DNA from: DASWVC01 sp036401335
GTDB lineage: Bacteria > Verrucomicrobiota > Verrucomicrobiia > Chthoniobacterales > JAFAMB01
Assembly: GCA_036401335.1 (NCBI GenBank)
Contig: DASWVC010000011.1
Coordinates: 1 to 24,753, forward strand
Direction of reading: 5' to 3'
Length of the DNA: 24,753 nucleotides
In this document: one piece after another, positions 8,668 to 16,006 of the stretch
How the letters are laid out: each line of letters opens with the position of its first letter
Position numbering within the stretch: the first letter of the stretch is position 1
Notes under the pieces: model-generated
What the model saw: the letters and a program-made list of their open reading frames with translations, nothing else
Database searches by the model: none
What the model was told of the DNA's origin: nothing
Position numbers and translations under genes: made by a program

Positions 8668-9752
8668 TCAGGAAAACGATTCGTCGGCAGAACCGGCGTG
8701 CATCCACTTCCCGGCAACGGCGTCAGCAGCACCTTCTGGATGTAAAGGTCCGGACGCACAAAGCTGCCGCCCGCCGCACGCAACGCCTGATTTTTTTCTT
8801 TTCGGTGCTGATCATGGTAGCCGCAGTGGCTGGGGGCTTGGCCTTCGGTACCAAGAATGCCACCAACGCCCTCTTTTTAAAGAACAAGGATTACAGCGTT
8901 AAGACCATCGAAGTGACGTCGGATGGAACGCTCAGCCGGGAAGCGGTGCTTCGGGCATGCAACCTTAGTGAAGGTGTGAACATTTTTTCGGTTAACCTGA
9001 CAGACGTGCGGCAGAAATTGAGCAACTTGCCGCAGGTGGAAGACAGCCGGCTTGAACGGGTGTTGCCCGACCGGCTGGTAATCAGGATCCAGGAACGCCG
9101 GCCGGTCGCCTGGGTGGTGCCCCCAGGCACCGGCCCTGCGTCGATCAACTTTGAAAACGCTTACCTCATTGATCGGCGCGGCGTGCTGTTGAAAACAAAG
9201 ACGCTTGCCCCGGAATACCTGGGCTTGCCGCTGATTGTCGGAATTGAGACGGGCAATTACTCGGCCGGCCAGGCGCTGGACCAGGATGAGGTGCGGGCCG
9301 CGCTCGACTTGATCCGGTCCAACTCGGAAATCCTGCAAACCCGCTTTCAGATTCAAAGTGTGGATGTGTCGAAAGGGTATTGCCTCGTCGTGACCGATCG
9401 CCAGAAAGCTTCGGTGACGTTCAACCTGGATAACCTCGATTGGCAGCTGCGCCGCCTTGAACTGCTCCTCACTTATTGCGAGCAGAACAGCCGGGAACTG
9501 GCGACCGTGAATCTGATGGCCGAACGCAACGTGCCGGCGACATTTGCCGTAGCCGCTGACGTTCCTCCGGAGGACGATCCAGCCGCCTTTGAAGATGACG
9601 GGTCCCGCCCTGCTGCGAGCCCTTCCGTGCGGGGTCAGGAAGACCGGGCCAAAGGCGAGGCGCACTCGCACCGGAAAACAAGATCAAAGGGAGGGGAAAA
9701 GACCAGGGTCCGCCGTGCACTCCGGCTTGCCAGATCTCGCGCCAATGGCTAA
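8664..9752 (+). CDS. ftsQ: FtsQ, divisome protein with POTRA domain
   Basis: FtsQ is a bitopic inner-membrane protein that links early and late division proteins. The 362-residue product has a very basic cytoplasmic head (about 1-41), one transmembrane helix at about 42-61, a POTRA domain starting at about residue 77 (YSVKTIEVTSDGTLS, then LPQVEDSRLERVLPDRLVIRIQERRPVAWV), and a beta domain. After about residue 295 there is a low-complexity tail, first acidic (PPEDDPAAFEDD), then rich in Lys and Arg, longer than in E. coli FtsQ (276 residues). The frame is open further upstream, but ATG 8664 is favoured by its ATGA overlap with ddl and by the ddl coding sequence upstream. The last 8 bases overlap ftsA. 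Confidence 0.93.
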   Translation: MIRKTIRRQNRRASTSRQRRQQHLLDVKVRTHKAAARRTQRLIFFFSVLIMVAAVAGGLAFGTKNATNALFLKNKDYSVKTIEVTSDGTLSREAVLRACNLSEGVNIFSVNLTDVRQKLSNLPQVEDSRLERVLPDRLVIRIQERRPVAWVVPPGTGPASINFENAYLIDRRGVLLKTKTLAPEYLGLPLIVGIETGNYSAGQALDQDEVRAALDLIRSNSEILQTRFQIQSVDVSKGYCLVVTDRQKASVTFNLDNLDWQLRRLELLLTYCEQNSRELATVNLMAERNVPATFAVAADVPPEDDPAAFEDDGSRPAASPSVRGQEDRAKGEAHSHRKTRSKGGEKTRVRRALRLARSRANG

Positions 9753-10956
9753 AGACAACATCTTTGCCGGCATCGAAATCGGAACCTCCAAAATCTGCGT
9801 GGTGGTCACGGAAGCCCGTCATGACAGCACGCTGAAGGTGCTGGGCGTCGGCACCGTGCCTTCGCGGGGCGTTCGTAAGGGTGAAATCGTGGACTTTGAA
9901 ACGGCGAAACGTTGCGTGCATGATGCCATTGTGGATGCGGAGGAAAAGAGCGACGTCGAGATCAGCGAAGTTTACCTCGGCATCACGGGAGGGCACATTC
10001 GCAGCTTCAACAACCGCGGGATGATCATCCTCGAGGAGGGCCGGGAAGAGATCGACGAGCAAGACCTCGAAGACGTTCGCACCAATGCCCGCGAGGTTAG
10101 CCTGCCGGCGGAAGATTGCATCCTGCACACGATCATCCAGCATTATTATGTGGATGGCCAGGACGGCGTGTTGAACCCGGTCGGGTTACTTGGCAAAAGG
10201 CTGGAAGCAGATTACCACATTGTCTACGGCATTCGCACCCGCATCCAGAACGCCATCCGCTGTGTGAAAGAGCTGGAGTTGGAGCCATCGGACGTGGTGA
10301 TCAACTCGTTTGCCACTGCTCAGGCGATTCTCGAAAAAGACCAAAAGCAGCAGGGTGCCATTATCATCGACATTGGCGGCGGAACCACCGATTTTGTGGT
10401 CTACGTGGATGGAGCGGTGCGGCAGAGCGGCGTGCTTGGCGTGGGCGGCGACCATGTCACCAATGACATCTCCATCGGTCTAAAAATTCCCACGGCACGG
10501 GCCGAAAAGCTCAAGGTGGAAGAAGGCAACGTCACCCTGGGCACCGTGTTTCCTGGTGAGACTGTTCTGCTCAAAGATGAAACCGGGTTCGCGGGGCGGG
10601 AAATTGAACGCGAGTTGCTTAATCAGATCATCCATGCGCGCCTGCGGGAGATTTTGGAGATCGTGCGACGGAAGATCGATTCCGAGCAAAACCTGCATTT
10701 TGTCGGTGCTGGGGTTTTCATCACGGGCGGGTGCAGCCAGATTCGCGGGCTTGGCCACTTAGCCAGTGAGATTTTCGGGATGCCGGTCAAAATCGCTCAC
10801 GCTCTGCCCATGACGGGAGTAACTTCGGCCTTTGAGAACCCGCAGTTCTCGACGGCGCTTGGCCTGGTTCGTTACGCGCAGCTGGCCCACATGGATCGAC
10901 CGGTACCGGCCGGAATCATGGGACGGTTCAAGAAAATCTTCAAGTTCGGAAACTGA
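9745..10956 (+). CDS. ftsA: FtsA, actin-like membrane tether of FtsZ
   Basis: FtsA is an actin-fold ATPase that anchors FtsZ filaments to the membrane. The 403-residue product (E. coli 420) starts with FAGIEIGTSKICVVVTE (phosphate 1 region), contains the 1C subdomain, then IIDIGGGTTDFVVYVDGA (phosphate 2) and ITGGCSQIRGL (adenosine region). The C-terminal GIMGRFKKIFKFGN looks like the amphipathic membrane-targeting helix. The open frame extends upstream to 9589, but that part is the antiparallel-frame shadow of the FtsQ tail; ATG 9745 gives the conserved start. No good Shine-Dalgarno is present; AAGGGAGGGG at about 9687-9697 is too distant. GTG 9715 is a weaker alternative start. Confidence 0.96.
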   Translation: MAKDNIFAGIEIGTSKICVVVTEARHDSTLKVLGVGTVPSRGVRKGEIVDFETAKRCVHDAIVDAEEKSDVEISEVYLGITGGHIRSFNNRGMIILEEGREEIDEQDLEDVRTNAREVSLPAEDCILHTIIQHYYVDGQDGVLNPVGLLGKRLEADYHIVYGIRTRIQNAIRCVKELELEPSDVVINSFATAQAILEKDQKQQGAIIIDIGGGTTDFVVYVDGAVRQSGVLGVGGDHVTNDISIGLKIPTARAEKLKVEEGNVTLGTVFPGETVLLKDETGFAGREIERELLNQIIHARLREILEIVRRKIDSEQNLHFVGAGVFITGGCSQIRGLGHLASEIFGMPVKIAHALPMTGVTSAFENPQFSTALGLVRYAQLAHMDRPVPAGIMGRFKKIFKFGN

Positions 10957-10960
10957 GGAA
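10955..10960 (+). promoter_or_regulatory. Ribosome binding site of ftsZ
   Basis: GAGGAA lies 5 bases before the ftsZ ATG at 10966 and overlaps the ftsA stop codon. It is one of very few recognisable Shine-Dalgarno sequences in the cluster, which fits the need for high FtsZ output from a shared transcript. Confidence 0.7.
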
Positions 10961-10965
10961 GCAGC

Positions 10966-12360
10966 ATGGTGCAAGTCAATCGGCAATACGAACGGGACGA
11001 CAACCTTAGCGATCCCATCACCATCAAAGTCGTCGGCGTGGGAGGCGCGGGCTCCAATGTGCTCGACCGCGTCATGCTGGACGGGATTGATGCGGTGGAA
11101 ATGGTGGCCATTAACACCGATGTGCAGTCGCTGACCGCTTCGGTTGCGACCCAAAAAGTCCAACTTGGGCGTAGTTTGACCCGCGGCCTTGGGACAGGGG
11201 GCGACCCGGAACTGGGCATGGCGGCGGCCGAGGAAGCGGTTGATGAGATCCGGGGCGTGCTCCGGGGCGGCAACGTGATCTTTATCTGTGCAGGTCTTGG
11301 CGGCGGCACCGGGTCAGGGGCGGCCCCGCTGATTGCGCAACTGGCCAAAGATGAACACGCGCTCGTACTCGCCTTCGTGGCCATGCCTTTCAGTTTTGAG
11401 GGGCGCCGCCGTTGTCAGCAGGCCGCGACCAGCCTGGCCCAGCTCCGCGGTGTGGCCGACGCGGTTGTCTGCTTTGAGAACGACCGAATGGCCGAGCTGA
11501 CCTCCCCGCGCATGGGCATTCATGAAGCGTTTGCGGCGGCTGACCTCACCATCAGCCAAAGCCTGCGGGCACTTTCCCATCTCTTGCAACGGCCCGGGCT
11601 GCTGCGCATCGGCTTTGATGACGTCTGCGCCGTGTTGCGTAACGGAGATGCCCGAGCCTTGTTCGGCTTCGGCGAAGCCGAAGGCGAGAACCGGGCCCAT
11701 GACGCCTTGGGTCGGGCATTAAAGAACCCTCTGATGAACCGTGGGGAACTCCTGGCCGATGCTTACCATGCTGTGGTTCATATCTGTGGCGGAACCAGCG
11801 TAACGCTCGGAGAGGTGCAGATCGTGATGGAGGAGCTCAACCGGCACATCAACGATCAAACCCAGATTTTTATGGGCATCGGCATCGACCCGAAGATGGG
11901 TGGCCGTTTGTCGGTAAGCGTCCTTAGCTCGCTGGGCGACGGCACCACCCGCGTGCCGGCTCCGTTGCCCAATGCCTTAACTGGCCGCACGTACGAAGCC
12001 CGGTCGGCGTTGCCCGCTTTAGGTGTCAACTGGCCGCATCCGGCACTCGTCGGCCGGCAACCGGGAGCAGGGAGTTCCCTGGCACCGGAAAAAGCCGCCG
12101 CTACCCCGGCCTCGGCTGCAACTTCGCCCTCACCGGCCCATCCGGAGGCCAGCGCTGGCCCCGAAGAGGCTGCGACGTCCGTTCCTCCTAAACCTGAAAG
12201 CATGGCGGCGCCCGTGCCCAAAAAACTGGACGTAAAACAGGAGGTCATGCAGCTTGAAGCCGTGACAAGGGGCCGGTTTGAAAAAAGCGAACCGACCATT
12301 GTGGACGGTCAGGACCTGGACGTGCCTACCTTTCTGCGTCAACATTTTGGAGGCAAGTGA
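10966..12360 (+). CDS. ftsZ: FtsZ, tubulin-like division GTPase with divergent T7 loop
   Basis: FtsZ polymerises with GTP into the cytoplasmic division ring. The 464-residue product has IKVVGVGGAGSN, the GTP-binding signature as GGGTGSG (residues 112-118; usually GGGTGTG), PFSFEGRRR, and a tail LDVPTFLRQHF that matches the conserved C-terminal peptide that binds FtsA. A Pro/Ala-rich linker spans about 345-448. The catalytic T7 loop is altered: where E. coli has N207, D209 and D212 (MNVDFADV), this protein has R214, G216 and D219 (LRIGFDDV), so one acidic residue is kept, one is lost, and a new Asp (218) appears beside it. The usual TKPF is AMPF. Position and the C-terminal peptide make the identity secure; the rate of GTP hydrolysis cannot be judged. 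Confidence 0.95.
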   Translation: MVQVNRQYERDDNLSDPITIKVVGVGGAGSNVLDRVMLDGIDAVEMVAINTDVQSLTASVATQKVQLGRSLTRGLGTGGDPELGMAAAEEAVDEIRGVLRGGNVIFICAGLGGGTGSGAAPLIAQLAKDEHALVLAFVAMPFSFEGRRRCQQAATSLAQLRGVADAVVCFENDRMAELTSPRMGIHEAFAAADLTISQSLRALSHLLQRPGLLRIGFDDVCAVLRNGDARALFGFGEAEGENRAHDALGRALKNPLMNRGELLADAYHAVVHICGGTSVTLGEVQIVMEELNRHINDQTQIFMGIGIDPKMGGRLSVSVLSSLGDGTTRVPAPLPNALTGRTYEARSALPALGVNWPHPALVGRQPGAGSSLAPEKAAATPASAATSPSPAHPEASAGPEEAATSVPPKPESMAAPVPKKLDVKQEVMQLEAVTRGRFEKSEPTIVDGQDLDVPTFLRQHFGGK

Positions 12361-12435
12361 CGTCAGGAAAGCTTGCTGGACTGTTCGTCGACTGGACGGC
12401 GCCGCAGTTAAGGGGTAGATTCGGTGTTGCTCATG

Positions 12436-13032
12436 GGCTTCGAACGCACTGAATGCATCCTTCACCGGATTTCTCCGGGGGGCTTACCCGCTTCGCGACG
12501 TCCCGCGGTGGTTCCGACACCGGACCTACTTCCCAAAAAGCAGCCGGAAACACTGCTTCAGGAAGCGCTTCATTTTTTGCGTGAAGGAGGGTTTCGGGTC
12601 ACCAAACCGCGGGAGGTGATTGTGCGGGCCGCCATTTCCTTCACCGCTCCGTTTCACGCGGAAGATTTACTGACCAAGGCACGGGAAATCGATCGACTGA
12701 TCTCGCTGGCCACGGTTTACCGCACCCTGCCGATGTTGCTCGACAGCAGGTTGATTCGGGAAGTGGAACTCAATCGCGAACACCGGTATTATGAGGTGAA
12801 CCGCGAGCAGTCGCCGGCGGCGTTCCACATCGTTTGCACCGATTGCGGTCAGGTAATGCGAGTGCAGGACGAATGCATTACGCTACGGGAACGGTTCCTG
12901 GCAAACCGCCTAGGTTTTAAGCCCGTAAAGCTTAATGTCCGGATAGAAGCTTCGTGTTTGGACCTTTTGGAAAGCGGGACGTGCCGCCGCCGGGAGGTGG
13001 AAAGTTCCGGCCCGGTGCAGACTTCCGCCTGA
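12436..13032 (+). CDS. Fur-family transcriptional regulator with incomplete metal sites
   Basis: The 198-residue product has a Fur winged-helix domain (LREGGFRVTKPREVIVRAA, then SLATVYRTLPMLLDSRLIREVEL) and a dimerisation domain beginning HRYYEVNRE. In Fur proteins this part reads HDHLICxxCG; here it is AAFHIVCTDCG, so the first His is gone while one His and the CxxC pair (about C134, C137) remain. The C-terminal HxLxLxGxCxxC is degraded to one GTC, with Arg in place of the last Cys. It may therefore sense metal poorly, or sense something else. An N-terminal extension of about 40 residues is unusual; GTG 12424, ATG 12436 or a later codon could be the start. It lies about 75 bases after ftsZ with no terminator seen, so cotranscription is possible. 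Confidence 0.8.
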   Translation, partial: GFERTECILHRISPGGLPASRRPAVVPTPDLLPKKQPETLLQEALHFLREGGFRVTKPREVIVRAAISFTAPFHAEDLLTKAREIDRLISLATVYRTLPMLLDSRLIREVELNREHRYYEVNREQSPAAFHIVCTDCGQVMRVQDECITLRERFLANRLGFKPVKLNVRIEASCLDLLESGTCRRREVESSGPVQTSA

Positions 13033-13053
13033 GAGCTGGACTGCAAGCGCCTT

Positions 13054-13082
13054 CCGCCTCCTAAGCCTGAGCTCAGGGGCGG
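13054..13082. terminator. Possible bidirectional hairpin between convergent genes
   Basis: CCGCC at 13054-13058 pairs with GGCGG at 13078-13082, and the loop itself contains the perfect palindrome CCTGAGCTCAGG (13066-13077). It sits between the Fur-like gene and the BI-1 gene, which converge. No T-run follows on either strand, so a terminator role is only suggested by position. Confidence 0.3.
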
Positions 13083-13094
13083 CTTTAGGGCGTC

Positions 13095-13829
13095 CTAGCT
13101 GCTTCGGCGCAGCTTTGACAGCAGACGCAGGATCTCGACGTACAACCAAACCAGGGTGACAATCAACGCGAAGGCGCCGTACCACTCCATCCAGCGTGGT
13201 GCCCGCGCTTGCACCCCCTGGCTGATAAAATCAAAATCCAGCACCAGATTCAGTGCGGCAATGCCCGCTACAATCAGGCTGAAGCCGATGCTCAGCGGTC
13301 CAGAGCCTTCAATGAGGCTGAAACCATGGTGGGTAAACAAGGAAAAAACCATGTTGCCCAAGTAAAGAAAAACGATTCCCAACGTGGCCGTTGTCACGAC
13401 CGAACGGAACGTCTGGGAAACGCGAATGATGCCGGCTTGATAGCCGGCCAGCAGTGCGAACATGACCGAAAAGGTCAAGCAGACGGCCTGGAAAACAATC
13501 CCCGGAAAGCGGCGTTCCAGAAAAACCGAAATGGCTCCAATGAAAAGGCCTTCCAGCAAAGCATAGCATGGCGCCAGGAAACGGCTCCAGGCCGGTCGAA
13601 AGGAAGTCAGCAGGCCCACTGCAAATCCGCCCAGGGCGCCTCCCATTGCACCCGGCATCGCGAAAGAGGCATCCTGGCTTGCCCAAGACCAGCTCAACGC
13701 GGCGCTTGCAGCGACCAGGATTAAAAGGAAAAAAGTTCGGCCAACAACCCCGCGAACGGTCATCGCGCGCGCGGAAATCGGCAGGGCTTCAAAGGTCGAA
13801 TCAGTTAGAACAGGGTTACCTGAACGCAT
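13095..13829 (-). CDS. Bax inhibitor-1/YccA-like seven-helix membrane protein
   Basis: The 244-residue protein starts MRSGNPVLTDSTFE, the N-terminal pattern of the bacterial BI-1-like family that begins with a short soluble segment, and then has about seven hydrophobic helices. Family features include the early VRGVVGRTFFLLILVAASAALSW helix, GLFIGAISVFLERRFPGIVFQAV, and an acidic C-terminal half with LDFDFI and WYGAFALIVTLVWLYVEILRLL. Related proteins are membrane channels or stress factors linked to calcium or pH leak in other organisms; the substrate here is unknown. It converges with the Fur-like gene and lies downstream of, but separated by a strong terminator from, the sigma-factor gene. 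No Shine-Dalgarno is visible before the ATG. Confidence 0.85.
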   Translation of the reverse strand: MRSGNPVLTDSTFEALPISARAMTVRGVVGRTFFLLILVAASAALSWSWASQDASFAMPGAMGGALGGFAVGLLTSFRPAWSRFLAPCYALLEGLFIGAISVFLERRFPGIVFQAVCLTFSVMFALLAGYQAGIIRVSQTFRSVVTTATLGIVFLYLGNMVFSLFTHHGFSLIEGSGPLSIGFSLIVAGIAALNLVLDFDFISQGVQARAPRWMEWYGAFALIVTLVWLYVEILRLLSKLRRSS

Positions 13830-13986
13830 AAACGTTGTTTAAAATGCCACAATCCGTCTCATTCTGCTGAAAAAAGACGATTGCAACTGCCTCGGCCCGT
13901 CCGGCGGAATCCAATCGGGACCGTTAAAAACGGCGGATGAGGGACTTTCAACGGGGAGCAAACAGAACCGTTCGTGTGCCAAAACG

Positions 13987-14015
13987 AAGGCCGCCCAGGT
14001 CATCTGGGCGGCCTT
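13987..14015 (-). terminator. Rho-independent terminator of the sigma-factor gene
   Basis: AAGGCCGCCCAG (13987-13998) and CTGGGCGGCCTT (14004-14015) form a perfect 12-bp stem around a 5-base loop. On the minus strand the stem is followed by CGTTTTGG, a short T-run. It lies 29 bases past the stop codon of the sigma-factor gene at 14044. Confidence 0.85.
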
Positions 14016-14043
14016 ACCAAGGTTTATTTACGCCGGAAAACCC

Positions 14044-14898
14044 TTAAGCGACCGCTTCCTGCGGCACATCGATCGGTTTTTCCTTCTTGCTCAAGGCACG
14101 CCGGAGCTTCGCCAGGGCAATATTTTGCAATTGCCGGATGCGCTCCCGAGTGACCCCAAATTTTTTCCCAACTTCTTCAAGCGTCTTCGGTTTCCCGCCA
14201 TCCAGGCCAAAGCGTTGGAAGATAATCTTCCGTTCACGGTCATCCAGCACTTCCAAGAGTTCGCTCACCTCGTCCCGAAGGTTTTTGTCCCGCAAAAGCT
14301 CGAAAGGTGTTTGCGCATCTTCGTCTCCCACGATCTCGCCGAATTCAGTCGAATCATCATCGCTGATGGGAGCATCGAGGGAGGCAGGGCGGATGGAAAC
14401 TGTTTTCAGTTGCGAAACCTTGCCACTTGAGATGCCGATCTCTTCCGCCAATTCCTCATCGGTCGGTTCGCGTCCGAGTTCTTCGCTCATTTGCAGCGAA
14501 ACCCGGCGCATCTTGGAGATTTTGTCCACCAAATGAACCGGCAAGCGGATCGTCTTACTCTGATTAGCAAGGGCCCGTTTGATCGATTGCTTGATCCACC
14601 AAGCCGCGTAAGTGCTGAGCTTGCCGCCTTTGGCCGGGTCGAACCGTTCGACCGCTTTCATCAACCCAATATTGCCTTCGGAGATCAAATCGAGCAGCGG
14701 CAACCCTAAATTTGCGTAATCGTGCGCAATCTTCACCACCAAGCGGAGGTTTGCCTTGATCATCAGCGCACGGGCTTCGCGGTCGCCCTTTTTGATGCGC
14801 GCAGCGAGTTCAATCTCCTCCTGGGGCGTGAGAAGCGGAATCTGTCCGATCTCGCGAAGATAAATTTTTATCCCCGTATCTGAATCTTCACCTGCCAT
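14044..14898 (-). CDS. Sigma-70 family sigma factor, RpoD/RpoS-like, without region 1.1
   Basis: This RNA polymerase subunit recognises promoters. The 284-residue protein begins almost directly with region 1.2 (IKIYLREIGQIPLLTPQEEIEL). Region 2 follows (LRLVVKIAHDYANLGLPLLDLISEGNIGLMKAVERFD, then STYAAWWIKQSIKRALANQ), then region 3 and region 4 with the helix-turn-helix GVTRERIRQLQNIALAKLRRAL. Regions 2.3-2.4 and 4.2 are typical of primary sigma factors, but region 1.1 and the nonconserved insert are absent, so it is either a short primary sigma or a group 2 (RpoS/HrdB-like) factor. AAAGGA lies 17 bases before the ATG. It is monocistronic: its own leader lies upstream and a strong terminator downstream. 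Confidence 0.93.
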   Translation of the reverse strand: MAGEDSDTGIKIYLREIGQIPLLTPQEEIELAARIKKGDREARALMIKANLRLVVKIAHDYANLGLPLLDLISEGNIGLMKAVERFDPAKGGKLSTYAAWWIKQSIKRALANQSKTIRLPVHLVDKISKMRRVSLQMSEELGREPTDEELAEEIGISSGKVSQLKTVSIRPASLDAPISDDDSTEFGEIVGDEDAQTPFELLRDKNLRDEVSELLEVLDDRERKIIFQRFGLDGGKPKTLEEVGKKFGVTRERIRQLQNIALAKLRRALSKKEKPIDVPQEAVA

Positions 14899-15065
14899 AT
14901 TAACGTTTTTGTGGTTCCTTTAAAACAGCCGGCACTTTTCCCGACCCCAACCAGAGGCAAAATAAAAATGCTTAACTGCCTTAACTAATCGGACATTTGA
15001 CAAACTGGTTGTGCCGGTGTTCAAGAATTTGTTTGTTGTCGGCCCAATTATTCGTGTTTCCCGGC

Positions 15066-15084
15066 ACCATTCCCTAAGAATGGT
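15066..15084 (-). other. Hairpin in the sigma-factor leader
   Basis: ACCATTC (15066-15072) and GAATGGT (15078-15084) form a perfect 7-bp stem with a 5-base loop. It would lie in the untranslated leader of the minus-strand sigma gene. Function unknown. Confidence 0.4.
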
Positions 15085-15103
15085 TTCGCCGCTGGAAGCA
15101 CCT

Positions 15104-15131
15104 TGGATTCGCCTAATTTAGGCTGATTCCA
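15104..15131 (-). repeat. Imperfect inverted repeat in the sigma-factor leader
   Basis: TGGATTCGCCTAA and TTAGGCTGATTCCA are near-complementary arms around a single T, with a perfect inner GCCTAA-T-TTAGGC (15111-15123). In RNA it would form a long hairpin; in DNA it could be an operator near the candidate promoter. Function unknown. Confidence 0.45.
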
Positions 15132-15190
15132 GACCGTTAGGCGCGGAACAATGAAGGGATCCTGCCCTGTTTCCTGCTTCCCGAACCACC

Positions 15191-15219
15191 AATTAAGCGC
15201 AGGCGGAGGGCGTTGTCAA
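15191..15219 (-). promoter_or_regulatory. Candidate sigma-70 promoter reading towards the sigma-factor gene
   Basis: On the minus strand a perfect -35 TTGACA (15214-15219) is followed after 17 bases by TTAATT (15191-15196), a poor -10 matching TATAAT at three positions. Spacing is ideal. It lies just past the stop codon of the flavin reductase-like gene and points at the sigma gene. Confidence 0.4.
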
Positions 15220-15224
15220 GCTTT

Positions 15225-15875
15225 TCAAAACGGATTTTCTGCGCCTGAGCGTTTTTCCCAGTCTTCGTAGCTGAGCCGGGTCAGCTGGAAAAAGTCCCGG
15301 GCCCGTACATAGTTGCCCAGCCCGTTCATCCGCCCGACCGCGTGCAGCTGCTCGGCCCGGATGTAGGGCCCGGCAGGGTCAATCAGTTCGTCACGGACGT
15401 AAATGTGCAACACCCGGCCCAAAATTACCCGGGACCTCCCGATTTCGACCGTGGCGTGCTCCACGCACTCCAGTGCCGCGGGCGACTCGGCGATGCGAGG
15501 CACACTTACGGTGGTGCTCGGAGCCGTGGTGAGGCGGGCCGCTTCCAATTCGTTAATGCCCGGTGGAAAATCGACCGCGCAGACGTTCATGGCGGCTGCT
15601 AGCGGTTCGTTGACCACGTTGACCACAAATTCGCCCCGGTTCCGGATGTTTTGGGCCGTGTCTTTGCCGATAACGCCGGGCCCGGGGCGGTTGCCGACCC
15701 CAATCGCCAGAATGGGCGGATCGGTGCCGAGGTAGTTGAAGGCGCTGAACGGAGCCGCGTTCACGTGCCCGGCCGGGTCCATGCTGGTGACCAAAGCGAT
15801 GGGCCGGGGAACCACCAGGCCGATCAGTAGGTTATAGGTTTCGCGGGGCGAGGTCGTGGTAAGGTCAAAACGCAT
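15225..15875 (-). CDS. Flavin reductase-like, FMN-binding split-barrel protein
   Basis: The 216-residue product resembles the DIM6/NTAB flavoprotein family: PRPIALVTSMDPAGHVNAAPFSAFNYLGTDPPILAIGV near the N-terminus, then KDTAQNIRNRGEFVVNVVNE, the usual FMN-contact region. Such proteins bind FMN non-covalently and serve as flavin reductases or oxygenase components in the cytoplasm; the partner here is unknown. The open frame extends back to 15980, but I chose ATG 15875 because the conserved part begins just after it and the upstream 35 residues look non-coding. It is divergent from the small ORF at 16007, and no partner oxygenase is next to it. Confidence 0.85.
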   Translation of the reverse strand: MRFDLTTTSPRETYNLLIGLVVPRPIALVTSMDPAGHVNAAPFSAFNYLGTDPPILAIGVGNRPGPGVIGKDTAQNIRNRGEFVVNVVNEPLAAAMNVCAVDFPPGINELEAARLTTAPSTTVSVPRIAESPAALECVEHATVEIGRSRVILGRVLHIYVRDELIDPAGPYIRAEQLHAVGRMNGLGNYVRARDFFQLTRLSYEDWEKRSGAENPF

Positions 15876-16006
15876 GATTCTAGAAGAGTAAAAGCTGAGA
15901 GCGGGCAAAAAGCCAGCTTGAGGGTCATCGCTTACGTTCCCTCTCCGGGTGCGTCCCTTTGAAGGAGCGCAGCCGGACACGCCGGGACAACCGAACAGAT
16001 TCTGTC

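Larger units (their letters stand above)
14899..15224. other. Intergenic region: long leader and promoter of the sigma-factor gene
   Basis: This 326-base stretch lies upstream of the minus-strand sigma gene and downstream of the minus-strand flavin reductase-like gene. It is more AT-rich than its neighbours. I see a candidate promoter (15191-15219) and two hairpins (15066-15084, 15104-15131), listed separately. If the promoter is used, the transcript has a leader of about 285 bases. No plausible coding frame was found. Confidence 0.55.

Noticed and set aside
14997..15002. Plus-strand TTGACA that could be a -35 element
   Set aside because: No -10 box at suitable spacing and no plus-strand gene for about 1 kb downstream.
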